Shown: positions 51,969 to 61,255, counted from the stretch's first letter. The stretch is 64,000 nt of DNA from Orlajensenia stereocauli (GCF_039548895.1 NZ_JBCLVG010000001.1), one strand, 5' to 3'. Numbers and translations are program-made. Notes: generated from the letters alone by a model not told the origin.

Positions 51969-53707
51969 GCCCCGACGACCTGCTCGCCGGCCTCGACGCG
52001 CAGCAGCGGGTCGCGGCCGAGGCACTCGTCGGACCGGTCAGCATCCTCGCGGGAGCCGGCACCGGCAAGACCCGCGCCATCACCCATCGCATCGCCTACG
52101 GGGTGGCGACCGGTGCGTACGCGCCGAACAGGGTCATGGCGCTCACCTTCACGGCCCGCTCCGCCGCCGAGCTGCGGGGACGACTCCGGATGCTCGGTGC
52201 GGGCGGGGTCTCGGCACGCACCTTCCACGCTGCAGCGCTCTCGCAGCTCGGCTTCTTCTGGCCGCAGGTCGTCGGCGGCAGCGCCCCGGCCATCATCGAC
52301 GCCAAGGCACGCGTGCTCGCCCACGCCGCCGAGACCGTGCACCTCAAGGTCGACACCGCCACCCTGCGCGACGCCGCCGGCGAGATCGAGTGGCGCAAGG
52401 TCAGCGGGCTGTCGATCGAGCAGTACGCGGCCGTGTCGCACACCCGGTCGCTGCCGGGGCAGCTCGACCTCGAGCGCACGGTCGCCCTGCAGCAGGCCTA
52501 CGAAGACCTCAAGGACTCCCGCAGGCAGCTCGACTTCGAGGACGTGCTTCTGGCCGTCGCCGGCATGATCGAGCAGGAGCCCGCCGTCGCCATGCAGGTG
52601 CGCGAGCAGTACAGGTTCTTCGTGGTCGATGAGTTCCAGGACGTCTCGCCGCTTCAGTACCAGCTGCTGCAGCTCTGGCTCGGCGACAGGCGAGACCTGT
52701 GCGTCGTCGGCGACGCCAGCCAGACCATCTACTCCTTCGCGGGCGCGCGCTCGGAATACCTCCTCGACTTCCCGAGCAGGTTCCCCGATGCGACCGTCGT
52801 GCGCCTCGAGCAGAACTACCGGTCGGCTCCGCCCGTGATCGACACCGCGAACCGGCTCATGCGCGGGCGCCCGGGTGCGCTCACCCTGCTGCCCACCGTC
52901 GGCGATGGAGCAGTGACCGGCCCCGAGGTCGCCGAGAGGAGCTTCCAGACCGACATGGGGGAGGCGCGCGGGGTCGCCCAGCGCATCCTCGAATTGCTCG
53001 ACTCCGGCGCCAAGGCCGAGGACATCGCGGTGCTCTTCAGGGTGAACGTGCAGTCCGCAGCCCTGGAGCAGGCCTTCGTCGAAGCCGGGCTGAGCTACCT
53101 CATCCGCGGCTCGAAGCGTTTCTTCGACCTGCCCGAGGTCAAGCAGGCCGTGCTCGCGCTGCGTGCGGCGTCGGTCTCCATCGTCGGAGAGCCGCTGTTC
53201 AAGTCGGTCAGCGACGTGTTGCGATCGATCGGGTGGAGCCAGAGCCCGCCCGAGGCCCGAGGCGCCGTGCGCGACCGCTGGGAGTCTCTGGATGCGATCA
53301 TGGGCCTCGTCGACGTCGCCGCTCCCGACACGACGTTCCGCGCCTTCACCGACGAGCTGCTCGAGCGCCAGCGTTCGCAGCATGAGCCCACGGTCTCGGC
53401 CGTCACCTTCGCAACGCTCCACTCGGCCAAGGGCCTCGAGTGGGATCACGTCTTCGTCGTGGGTCTCAGCGAGGGTCTCGTACCCATCAGCTACGCCAAA
53501 TCGTTCGAGCAGATCGACGAGGAGCGGCGTCTGCTCTACGTCGGCATCACGCGCGCCAGGCGCTCCCTCACGCTGAGCTGGGCGCAGGTCGGTCAGCATC
53601 AGCGCGCACCCCGGGAACAGTCGAGATTCCTGACAGAGCTCGGCAGCCGCACTCCGCGTGCGGCTGGAGCATCCGGAGCGAGTTCGCGCCGGTCCGCGCG
53701 TCGATGA
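51965..53707 (+). CDS. UvrD2-like SF1A DNA helicase
   Basis: 580 residues, GTG start overlapping the nudC stop. Motifs: AGTGKT, VVDEFQDVS, GDASQTIYSFAGA, HSAKGLEWDHV and VGITRARRSL. The length ends soon after the motor; the HRDC domain and tetracysteine motif found in M. tuberculosis UvrD2 are missing. Likely a repair or replication helicase. Its last 140 bp, a Ala/Ser/Arg-rich tail, overlap the opposite-strand E1-like gene. Confidence 0.88.
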   Translation: MSPDDLLAGLDAQQRVAAEALVGPVSILAGAGTGKTRAITHRIAYGVATGAYAPNRVMALTFTARSAAELRGRLRMLGAGGVSARTFHAAALSQLGFFWPQVVGGSAPAIIDAKARVLAHAAETVHLKVDTATLRDAAGEIEWRKVSGLSIEQYAAVSHTRSLPGQLDLERTVALQQAYEDLKDSRRQLDFEDVLLAVAGMIEQEPAVAMQVREQYRFFVVDEFQDVSPLQYQLLQLWLGDRRDLCVVGDASQTIYSFAGARSEYLLDFPSRFPDATVVRLEQNYRSAPPVIDTANRLMRGRPGALTLLPTVGDGAVTGPEVAERSFQTDMGEARGVAQRILELLDSGAKAEDIAVLFRVNVQSAALEQAFVEAGLSYLIRGSKRFFDLPEVKQAVLALRAASVSIVGEPLFKSVSDVLRSIGWSQSPPEARGAVRDRWESLDAIMGLVDVAAPDTTFRAFTDELLERQRSQHEPTVSAVTFATLHSAKGLEWDHVFVVGLSEGLVPISYAKSFEQIDEERRLLYVGITRARRSLTLSWAQVGQHQRAPREQSRFLTELGSRTPRAAGASGASSRRSARR

Positions 53708-54437
53708 CGATGGCAGCACCGGCCAACCCCGATTCGCCGGTCCTCAGCCAGCGGTCGATCGCCGTTCCGGCCACGGCCGACCCGAGCAGGCGGGCCACGG
53801 GTTCCTCGGCCGACGGCGCCCGATAGGCCAGCTGGGTGGCGATGGCCCGCCACGCGGGGTCGGCATCCTGGCGGGCGAGGTCGAGGCAGCACAGGCAGGG
53901 CCCGTCCGACCCCGGCTGCACGAACGGGCCGACGGTGAGGGTAGTGTCGCCGAAGACCACGGCGAGGTGCGGAACGTCGCGGCGCAGCCAGTGGCCGTAA
54001 CGAACCGGCCGCACGACGTGATGGGCGACCAGCACGACGAGGTCGGGCGCGCTCCGCCCTGGTGCGGCATCCGGGAGACCGTCGGTACGACGGATGCCGT
54101 GACCCAACGCCGCGAGCATGTCGGCGATGGCGTCGGCCGTCTCCCCGGCACCGTCGACGATGACGTCACCGGTGCGACGCACCGCCACGATGTCGCTGTC
54201 GAGGATCGCCGGGGCGAGTTGCGTCAGCAGCGACTCGACCTGCGTCGGATCGCTCCCCACCAGGACTGCGACCACATCGAGGGTTCTGCGCGGCAGCCCG
54301 GCCTGAAGCGCTGCGATGATGCGCTCGTCGGTGCTCGTGACGCCGCTGATCGTGGCGACGGGCTCATCGACGCCGACCTGCAGGGTGTCGGGAGTGCGCC
54401 AGACGAGGGGGATGCGGGGGTCGAGTCGGAGCGACAT
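53568..54437 (-). CDS. E1/ThiF-like cyclodehydratase-type protein (TOMM partner-like)
   Basis: 289 residues from ATG 54437. The middle part follows the bacteriocin-cyclodehydratase/E1-like pattern: VVLVAHHVVRP, a strand and VGPFVQPGSDGPCLCCLDLARQD, with paired Cys (CLCC) and a final CGC that together resemble the zinc site of YcaO-partner proteins. No YcaO, dehydrogenase or precursor peptide gene is nearby. CACACT lies six bases before the ATG. A homologue is conserved beside uvrD2 in actinobacteria, so the role is probably housekeeping. Confidence 0.68.
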   Translation of the reverse strand: MSLRLDPRIPLVWRTPDTLQVGVDEPVATISGVTSTDERIIAALQAGLPRRTLDVVAVLVGSDPTQVESLLTQLAPAILDSDIVAVRRTGDVIVDGAGETADAIADMLAALGHGIRRTDGLPDAAPGRSAPDLVVLVAHHVVRPVRYGHWLRRDVPHLAVVFGDTTLTVGPFVQPGSDGPCLCCLDLARQDADPAWRAIATQLAYRAPSAEEPVARLLGSAVAGTAIDRWLRTGESGLAGAAIVIDARTGANSLRMLQPHAECGCRALSGISTVPGVRADADRPAPSSA

Positions 54438-54498
54438 CCCAGCAGTGTGCTCCGGTCGGCTCCAGAGCGCCCCGAATCCTCCACAGGGCCAACCCCGT

Positions 54499-54579
54499 TC
54501 GCGGAGGCCCGGAGGGAGTCCGCGGTCGAAGCGCATGTGATCGGCGCTTCGGGCGGTCGCTTCGCTCGGCCCTCAGCGA
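54499..54579. repeat. Palindromic repeat, copy C
   Basis: Arms 54499-54533 and 54545-54579 with an 11-base loop. It lies between the stop of the DUF2342 gene (54587) and the start of the E1-like gene (54437), both on the minus strand. Same family as copies A and B. Confidence 0.83.
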
Positions 54580-54586
54580 GCAGGGT

Positions 54587-55960
54587 CTACACCTGCGGTT
54601 CGCTCGGCCTCTCGGGACCGTCGTTGCGCAGCAGGTCCTCGAGGGCCTGATCGATGTCGTCGAGAGCGGGCTCGCCGCCCTCCGCAGTCTGCGTCAGGCG
54701 GGTGACGAGGCCCATCGGGTCGTCGAGGTCCTCCGACGTCGGCAGGATGTCGGGGTGCGCCCACAGCGCGTCGCGCGCTTCGCCGCCGACGGCATCCGTC
54801 ACCGCCTGCCACATGGCAGCGGCCTCTCGGAGCCGACGCGGACGCAGCTCGAGGCCCACGAGGGTGGAGAACGCCGACTCGGCCGGTCCTCCCGACGCCC
54901 GGCGACGACGCACCATCTCGGCGATCGCGACGGACTTGGGCAGACGCGAGGTGGCGGCAGCCGTCACGACGTCGACCCAGCCCTCGACCAGGGCGAGCAT
55001 GGTCTCGAGGCGGGCGAGCGCGGCCAACTGAGCATCGGTCTTCGGCGGGATCAGCGAGCCGTTGGTGAGAGCGTCGCGCAGCTGCTCGGGGCTCGACGGG
55101 TCGAACTGCTCGGCGAGATCCTGCAGCTGCTCGTTGTCGATGCGCAGCCCGCGGGAGAACTCGGTGATGGAGCTGATCATGTGCAGTCGCAGCCAGCGCG
55201 CGTGGCGGAACAGGCGGGCGTGGGCGAGCTCGCGCACGGCCAGGTAGATCTGCACCTGGTCGTCCTCGACATCGAGGCCCTCGCCGAATCCGGCGACGTT
55301 CTGCGGCAGCAGCGCTGCCTCGCCGTCACCGAGCAAGGGGATACCGACGTCGCCGCCGGAGACGACCTCGCTGGCGAGCTGGCCGACGACCTGGCCCAGC
55401 TGCATGGCGAACATGGTGCCGCCGATCGATCGCATGAGGGAGCCGGCGTTGGCCACCATGCTGCGCATCTCCTCGGGGGCCTGCTCCGAGAGTGCCCGGG
55501 TCAGGGCGTCCGCGATGCTGGAGGCGACGGGTTCGGCGAGCTGGGTCCAGACCGGCATGGTCCTCGTGACCCACTGCTTGCGGGTGATGAGCTGGGGTGC
55601 GTCGGAGAGCTCACTGACGGACACGACTTCGTCGAGCCACAGTGACGCGATGTTGAAGGCGGCGTCGAGCTGCGCGCGCTGCTCGTCGGTGGGGAAGAGC
55701 TGGGTCGCCGCGGCGCGGTCTTCGCCGGCCTTGAGCGCGATGCTCCAGTCGATGCCATCGCTGGAATTGCGCAGGGCTCCCTGCAGCTGGCTCATCAGGG
55801 CGGCGATGGATGCCGGGTCGTTGGGCAGACCAGCTGCGCCGGCGAGCTGGCTAGGATCGAAGCCGGACCCGCCAGCCAGGAACTGCTGCAGCATGTCGCG
55901 CAGTTCGTCCTCGGATCCGGGTTCGTCGTCCCGCTCGGGGTTCTCGGCCACTTCAGGCAC
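54587..55960 (-). CDS. DUF2342 zinc-dependent hydrolase-like protein
   Basis: 457 residues, all-helical. The family core is visible as LPQNVAGFGEGLDVEDDQVQIYLAVRELAHARLF and then MISSITEFSRGL. The classical HExxH zinc site is not present; the equivalent position reads RELAHARLF, so catalysis is doubtful. The first 60 residues are acidic and glycine-rich. Rv3195 is the M. tuberculosis counterpart and lies in the same place. It diverges from the PDZ protease. Confidence 0.82.
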   Translation of the reverse strand: MPEVAENPERDDEPGSEDELRDMLQQFLAGGSGFDPSQLAGAAGLPNDPASIAALMSQLQGALRNSSDGIDWSIALKAGEDRAAATQLFPTDEQRAQLDAAFNIASLWLDEVVSVSELSDAPQLITRKQWVTRTMPVWTQLAEPVASSIADALTRALSEQAPEEMRSMVANAGSLMRSIGGTMFAMQLGQVVGQLASEVVSGGDVGIPLLGDGEAALLPQNVAGFGEGLDVEDDQVQIYLAVRELAHARLFRHARWLRLHMISSITEFSRGLRIDNEQLQDLAEQFDPSSPEQLRDALTNGSLIPPKTDAQLAALARLETMLALVEGWVDVVTAAATSRLPKSVAIAEMVRRRRASGGPAESAFSTLVGLELRPRRLREAAAMWQAVTDAVGGEARDALWAHPDILPTSEDLDDPMGLVTRLTQTAEGGEPALDDIDQALEDLLRNDGPERPSEPQV

Positions 55961-56092
55961 CTCTCAGTCGCGTATCTCTACGCTAGCCCCGGAACCTTGG
56001 TAACTTGTCGGGAAATGCGTCCGCGGGCGGGCCTGGGAGTCCGCCCGTCGCGAACAGCGAGAGCGCTGGGTCGTACTGATGAAGGGAACCCG

Positions 56093-57199
56093 TTGTCACT
56101 GTTCACGGATGCCGCGACCGACGACGGTGCGCGCCCGCCGCGCCGAACGAGGCCAGGCTGGATCATCCTCGGCATCGCCCTCGTCGCCATCATCGTTCTC
56201 GGCTCCATGCCGGCTCCCTACGTGATCGACCTGCCCGGGCCCGTCTACAACACCCTCGGCACGGCGGAGCATGACGGCGAGCAGGTTCCGCTCATCAGCA
56301 TCCCCGACGAGAAGACCTACGAGACCGAGGGTTCGCTCGACCTGCTCACGGTCTCGCAGAAGGGCAACCGCGAGCAGCAGCCCGGCTGGTTCGAGGTGGC
56401 CACGTCGTGGTTCGACCCGACCCGGGCCGTGCTCCCCATCGATGCCGTGTTCCCCGAGGACGTCAGCGACGACCAGATCCAGCAGCAGAGCCAGGCCGCG
56501 ATGGTCGACTCCCAGCAGGATGCCATCGCGGCGGCGCTCGTCGAGCTCGGCTACGACTTCCCGCGCGAAGTCACGGTCGCCGGCATCACGGAGAAGTCCC
56601 CGGCCGAGGGCGTCCTCGAGGAGGGCGACATCATCACAGCCCTGAACGGCACAGGGGTGCACGACACCCAGGCGCTGCGTGACGCCGTCGCCGACAACGG
56701 CACCGACAAGCCGGCGACGGTCGACTACGAGCGCGACGGCGTGGAGGCATCCGCCGAGATCACGCCGATCGACGCCGACGGAACCGCCCTCATCGGAGTC
56801 GGTGTGCGCATGAACTACGAGTTCCCGTTCGACGTCGACATCCAGCTCGACAACGTCGGCGGACCGAGCGCGGGCCAGATGTTCGCGCTTGGCATCATCG
56901 ACAAGCTCACTCCCGGCCTGCTCAACGGGGGAGAGAACGTGGCGGGAACCGGCACCATCGACGCCGCGGGCACCATCGGGGCCATCGGCGGCATCCGTCA
57001 GAAGCTGTTCGGGGCCAAGGACGCCGGAGCCGACTGGTTCCTGGCCCCGGCATTGAATTGCACCGAGGTCGTCGGGCACATCCCCGACGGGCTCACCGTG
57101 TTCAGCGTGAAGACCCTCGACGACTCGATGACAGTACTCGACACCATCGCGAATGGCGGGGACACCGGCGCATTGCCGTCCTGCTCCGCGGCATCCTGA
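56093..57199 (+). CDS. PDZ and Lon-protease-domain membrane protein (YlbL-like)
   Basis: 368 residues from TTG 56093, with GAAGGGA eight bases upstream. One helix (about 20-40) anchors it facing outward. A PDZ-like domain (ITEKSPAEGVLEEGDIITALNG) precedes an S16 Lon fold with the catalytic Ser in GGPSAGQM and Lys in IRQKLFGAKDAGADWF. It is probably a membrane-linked serine protease in envelope quality control. Rv3194c is the counterpart. UPF0182 follows. Confidence 0.88.
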   Translation: MSLFTDAATDDGARPPRRTRPGWIILGIALVAIIVLGSMPAPYVIDLPGPVYNTLGTAEHDGEQVPLISIPDEKTYETEGSLDLLTVSQKGNREQQPGWFEVATSWFDPTRAVLPIDAVFPEDVSDDQIQQQSQAAMVDSQQDAIAAALVELGYDFPREVTVAGITEKSPAEGVLEEGDIITALNGTGVHDTQALRDAVADNGTDKPATVDYERDGVEASAEITPIDADGTALIGVGVRMNYEFPFDVDIQLDNVGGPSAGQMFALGIIDKLTPGLLNGGENVAGTGTIDAAGTIGAIGGIRQKLFGAKDAGADWFLAPALNCTEVVGHIPDGLTVFSVKTLDDSMTVLDTIANGGDTGALPSCSAAS

Positions 57200-57309
57200 G
57201 TATCGGCTGGGCAAACGCCGTAGGGCTGTAACCTCAGGGAAACGTTATCTGCCAATGCCTAGGATGAATCCTTGAAGCAGTTCAACAGACGAGCAATGAG
57301 GCATCTTTC

Positions 57310-60234
57310 GTGACATCAGCCACCTCCGACCCCTCCGATCGCCGCAGACGGGCACCACTCGTCATCACGATCGTGATCGTCGCCGCCCTCGTGGTGGCGT
57401 TCTTCGTGTTCGCCGGCGTCTACGCCGACGTGCTGTGGTTCGACGACCTCGGATTCCTCTCGGTGCTCACCACGCAGTGGGTCGCCGGGGCATCGATGTT
57501 CCTCATCGGGTTCTTCGCCATGGCCGTTCCGGTGTGGGTCGCCATCCAGGTCGCCTATCGCTCGCGCCCCGTCTACGCGAAACTCAACTCGCAGCTCGAC
57601 CGCTACCAGCAGGTCATCGAGCCGCTGCGCCGCCTCGCCATGTGGGGCATCCCGGTACTGCTCGGCCTCTTCGCAGGCGTCTCCGCATCGTCACGGTGGG
57701 AGCTCACGGCTCTCTGGCTGAACCGCACGCCCACAGGCTCGACCGATCCGCAGTTCAACCTCGACATCTCGTTCTACCTGTTCGACCTGCCGTTCTTCCA
57801 CGCCGTCCTGGGCTTCGCCTCGGCCGTCGTGCTGCTCGCCCTCCTTCTCGGCGTCGCCACCAGCTACCTGTACGGCGCCATCAGGGTGAGCGGCCGTGAG
57901 GTGCTCATCGCCAAGGCGGCCCGCATCCAGATCGCCGTCACAGCCGGTCTCTACCTTCTGCTTCAGGCCGTCAGCGTCTGGCTCGACCGCTACACGACGC
58001 TCACCGATGCCAACGCGAACATCACGGGTGCGGCCTACACCGACGTGCATGCCACGATCCCGGGCCGCGCCATCCTGGCCGGCGCCGCACTGTTCGTCGC
58101 CGTCCTCTTCTTCATCACCGCCTTCATCGGCCGCTGGCGTCTGCCGCTCGTCGGCACGGCGCTCCTCATCGTCACGGCGCTCATCGCCGGATCGCTCTAC
58201 CCCTGGATCACCCAGCGCTTCACGGTCGACCCGAGCGAGAAGACGCTGGAGGAGCCGTACATCCAGCGCAACATCGACCTCACCCGGCAGGCGTTCGGTG
58301 TCGACTCCGTCGAGGAGATCCCGTACAACGCGACGACGGATGCCGAGCCCGGCGCCCTGCGCTCCGACGCCGAGACCACGGCCAGCATCCGCATCCTCGA
58401 CCCCGCGATCGTCAGCGACACCTTCTCTCAGCTCGAGCAGTTCCGGCAGTACTACCAGTTCCCGAAGGAGCTGAACGTCGACCGCTACACGATCGACGGC
58501 AAGAGCCAGGACACCGTGGTGGCAGTGCGCGACCTGAACCTCGCCGGCCTCGACGACGCCCAGACCTGGGTGAACTCGTCGCTGGTGTACACCCACGGTT
58601 ATGGTCTCGTCGCCGCATACGGAAACCAGCGCTCGGCAGACGGCCAGCCCGTCTTCCTCGAGTCCGGCATCCCGACCTCCGGCGACCTCGGCGACTTCGA
58701 GCCGCGCATCTACTTCGGCACCAACTCGCCGACGTACTCCATCGTGGGTGCGCCGAAGGGCGGCAAGCCGGTCGAACTCGACTACCCGTCGGGCGACCAG
58801 GGCGCAGACCAGAAGTACAACACCTTCGACGGCGACGGCGGGCCGAAGCTCGACAACGTCTTCAAGAAGCTGGTCTACGCGCTCAAGTTCCAGTCGGAGC
58901 AGATCTTCCTCTCCGACTCGGTCACGACGAGCTCGCAGATCCTCTACGAGCGCGACCCCAAGTCGCGAGTGCAGAAGGTGGCCCCGTACCTCACGCTCGA
59001 CTCCGAGACCTACCCGACCGTGGTCGACGGACGCATCGTATGGGTGGTCGACGGCTACACCACGAGCGAGAACTACCCGTACTCGACGAAGCTCAGCATG
59101 AGCGATGCGATCGCCGACACCGAGACTCCGACGCCGACCTTCGCGATCGACAACGTCAACTACATCCGCAACTCGGTCAAGGCCACCGTCGACGCGTACG
59201 ACGGCAAGGTCACGCTCTACGCGTGGGACGACACCGACCCGCTGCTGAAGAGCTGGCAGAAGATCTACCCGTCGACCATCAAGCCGCTCACGGCGATGTC
59301 GGGTGCCCTCATGAGCCACGTCCGCTACCCGTCCGACCTGTTCAAGCTGCAGCGGGCCACCCTCGGCCGCTACCACGTGACCGACGCGTCGTCGTTCTAC
59401 TCGCGCAACGACGCCTGGGTGGTGCCGGACGACCCGACAGCCGCCGAGGCCTCGAACACGCTGCAGCCGCCGTACTACCTGACAATGCAGATGCCCGGCC
59501 AGGACGCACCGGCGTACTCCCTCTACTCGACGTTCATCCCGGAGTCGAAGGGCTCGGTCAGCCGCAACGTGCTCACGGGCTATCTGGCCGTCGACTCGGA
59601 TGCCGGTGCCGACAAGGGCACCAAGGCCTCCGGCTACGGCAAGCTCAGGCTGCTGACGCTGCCGAAGGACGACACTGTGCCCGGCCCCGGCCAGGTTCAG
59701 GCCAACTTCGACGCCGACACCAGTGTCTCGCAGCAGTTGAACCTGCTGCGCCAGGGCCAGACGACGGTGCTGAACGGAAACCTGCTCACGCTTCCCGTCG
59801 GAGGCGGTCTGCTCTACGTGCAGCCCGTCTACGTCAAGTCGAAGGGCGGCGACGGCTACCCGCTGCTGCAGAAGGTGCTCGTGGCGTTCGGAGACAAGAT
59901 CGCCTTCCAGGACACCCTCGACGAGTCGCTCGACGTGCTCTTCGGTGGAGACTCCGGAGCTGCTGCCGGCGACCAGGGCTCCGAGGCTCCGGGCGAGACT
60001 CCGACCGATCCCGAGCCTGATCCCGGCACCGGGACCGAGACCGATCCCGGCACCACACCGACGACCGGTGACCCCGCCGTCGACGCCCAGCTGAAGGATC
60101 TGTCCAACCAGGCCAAGCAGCAGCTGAAGGACAAGCAGGACGCCCTCAGCTCAGGCGACTGGGCTGCGTACGGTGTCGCCGACGCCGCACTCGCCCAGAC
60201 AGTCGGCAAGATGATCGCGCTGCTGAACGACTGA
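57310..60234 (+). CDS. UPF0182 family large membrane protein
   Basis: 974 residues, GTG start. Seven helices occur in the first third (about 10-300), followed by a very large exported domain. The ribosome site is weak (TGAGG about 12 bases upstream). The tail holds a Pro/Asp/Thr-rich linker (TDPEPDPGTGTETDPG) and an alpha-helical QLKDLSNQAKQQL end. Matches UPF0182/Rv3193c, with no known function. Its position next to the PDZ protease suggests an envelope role. Confidence 0.92.
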   Translation: MTSATSDPSDRRRRAPLVITIVIVAALVVAFFVFAGVYADVLWFDDLGFLSVLTTQWVAGASMFLIGFFAMAVPVWVAIQVAYRSRPVYAKLNSQLDRYQQVIEPLRRLAMWGIPVLLGLFAGVSASSRWELTALWLNRTPTGSTDPQFNLDISFYLFDLPFFHAVLGFASAVVLLALLLGVATSYLYGAIRVSGREVLIAKAARIQIAVTAGLYLLLQAVSVWLDRYTTLTDANANITGAAYTDVHATIPGRAILAGAALFVAVLFFITAFIGRWRLPLVGTALLIVTALIAGSLYPWITQRFTVDPSEKTLEEPYIQRNIDLTRQAFGVDSVEEIPYNATTDAEPGALRSDAETTASIRILDPAIVSDTFSQLEQFRQYYQFPKELNVDRYTIDGKSQDTVVAVRDLNLAGLDDAQTWVNSSLVYTHGYGLVAAYGNQRSADGQPVFLESGIPTSGDLGDFEPRIYFGTNSPTYSIVGAPKGGKPVELDYPSGDQGADQKYNTFDGDGGPKLDNVFKKLVYALKFQSEQIFLSDSVTTSSQILYERDPKSRVQKVAPYLTLDSETYPTVVDGRIVWVVDGYTTSENYPYSTKLSMSDAIADTETPTPTFAIDNVNYIRNSVKATVDAYDGKVTLYAWDDTDPLLKSWQKIYPSTIKPLTAMSGALMSHVRYPSDLFKLQRATLGRYHVTDASSFYSRNDAWVVPDDPTAAEASNTLQPPYYLTMQMPGQDAPAYSLYSTFIPESKGSVSRNVLTGYLAVDSDAGADKGTKASGYGKLRLLTLPKDDTVPGPGQVQANFDADTSVSQQLNLLRQGQTTVLNGNLLTLPVGGGLLYVQPVYVKSKGGDGYPLLQKVLVAFGDKIAFQDTLDESLDVLFGGDSGAAAGDQGSEAPGETPTDPEPDPGTGTETDPGTTPTTGDPAVDAQLKDLSNQAKQQLKDKQDALSSGDWAAYGVADAALAQTVGKMIALLND

Positions 60235-60248
60235 TCGGCGGAGGACTG

Positions 60249-61115
60249 ATGGTCGACCTGCGAGACGGCGACTGGCTCGACGACAACCGGGCGAACTGGA
60301 ACGAGCGGGTGCCCGTGCACCTCGCCAGCGGGTTCTACGACTCGAGCCCGCTGCGTGCCGCTGGCAGCGTGCTCGACCCGATCGTGGCCGCCGAGATCGC
60401 CGAACTGTTCCCCGACGGTCTCGACGGCAAGCGTGTGCTGCACCTGCAGTGCCATTTCGGGTCGGACTCGCTCTCGCTGGTGAACCTCGGCGCCACCGTT
60501 GTCGGCCTCGACTTCTCGCGCCCGGCAGTGCAGGAGGCGCGGCGCATGGCCGCAGAGCTCGGCGTCGCCGATCGCGCGCGTTTCATCGAAGCGAACATCT
60601 ACGACGCCAGGCACATCCTGCCCGAACCCGAGTCGTTCGATCTGGTGTTCACGACCTGGGGAACCATCGGCTGGCTTCCGGACGTCGCGGAGTGGGCTCG
60701 TATCGTGTCGTGGTTCGTGAAGCCGGGAGGGCGGTTCTACTTCGCCGACGGGCATCCGACGGCCTTCGTCTTCGACGGCGACTCCGCGGCTGACGGAATG
60801 CCCGCGTTCGCCTACCCGTATGTGAGCGATGAGCCCGACATCATCGACGACCCGGGGGATTACGCCGACGACGAGGCCGTGCTCGAGAACTCGCGAACCT
60901 GGGAGTGGATGCATCCGCTCGGTGAGGTGATGGCGGCGCTTCGCGAAGCCGGCCTGCGCATCGACATGTTCCGCGAGCACCTGCAGGTGCCGTGGCGCAT
61001 GTACCCCGTGCTCGTCGAGAAGGGGTCGGGCATGTTCGGCTGGGCCGACCAGCAGTGGCTGCCGCTGGCGTACTCGCTCGTGGCCGCGCACCCTGCTCCG
61101 GATGCCGCTCGCTGA
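60249..61115 (+). CDS. Class I SAM-dependent methyltransferase
   Basis: 288 residues, ATG 60249 with GGAGGA six bases upstream. Motif I is VLHLQCHFGSDSLSL, motif II VVGLDFSRPAVQ, and FDLVFTTWGTIGWL follows. The central catalytic strand is ordinary for methyltransferases of the YcgJ/UbiE type. The C-terminus binds substrate, which cannot be named. It is 14 bp after UPF0182 and may be in the same operon. Confidence 0.87.
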   Translation: MVDLRDGDWLDDNRANWNERVPVHLASGFYDSSPLRAAGSVLDPIVAAEIAELFPDGLDGKRVLHLQCHFGSDSLSLVNLGATVVGLDFSRPAVQEARRMAAELGVADRARFIEANIYDARHILPEPESFDLVFTTWGTIGWLPDVAEWARIVSWFVKPGGRFYFADGHPTAFVFDGDSAADGMPAFAYPYVSDEPDIIDDPGDYADDEAVLENSRTWEWMHPLGEVMAALREAGLRIDMFREHLQVPWRMYPVLVEKGSGMFGWADQQWLPLAYSLVAAHPAPDAAR

Positions 61116-61158
61116 GGTCCGCACGTCCCCTCGATTCGTCCTCTACGCCAAGCCGTGA

Positions 61159-61164
61159 TAAGTT
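61159..61164 (+). promoter_or_regulatory. -10 box of the first tRNA-fMet gene
   Basis: TAAGTT, 11 bases before the tRNA. The second copy has TAAACT in the same place, followed by a similar ATTCCTTGTGC / GATTCCTGTGC spacer. Confidence 0.5.
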
Positions 61165-61175
61165 ATTCCTTGTGC

Positions 61176-61249
61176 CGCGGGGTGGAGCAGTTCGGTAGCT
61201 CGCTGGGCTCATAACCCAGAGGTCGCAGGTTCAAATCCTGTCCCCGCAA
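61176..61249 (+). tRNA. Initiator tRNA-fMet (CAT), copy 1
   Basis: Cloverleaf by eye: acceptor CGCGGGG / CCCCGCA with the C1xA72 mismatch that marks initiators; D arm GAGC...GCTC; anticodon stem CTGGG/CCCAG with three consecutive G:C pairs and loop CTCATAA (CAT); T arm GCAGG-TTCAAAT-CCTGT; discriminator A. The 3' CCA is not encoded (ACA follows). A terminator follows directly. Confidence 0.95.
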
Positions 61250-61255
61250 CAGTAA

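Noticed and set aside
49515..52025. Reading the pseudokinase gene from the far upstream start at 52025
   Set aside because: The extra part is antisense to nudC. The TANNNT box and the family N-terminus fix the start at 50837.
54587..55960. Calling the DUF2342 protein an active zinc protease
   Set aside because: The HExxH motif is not present in the sequence, so only the family is named.
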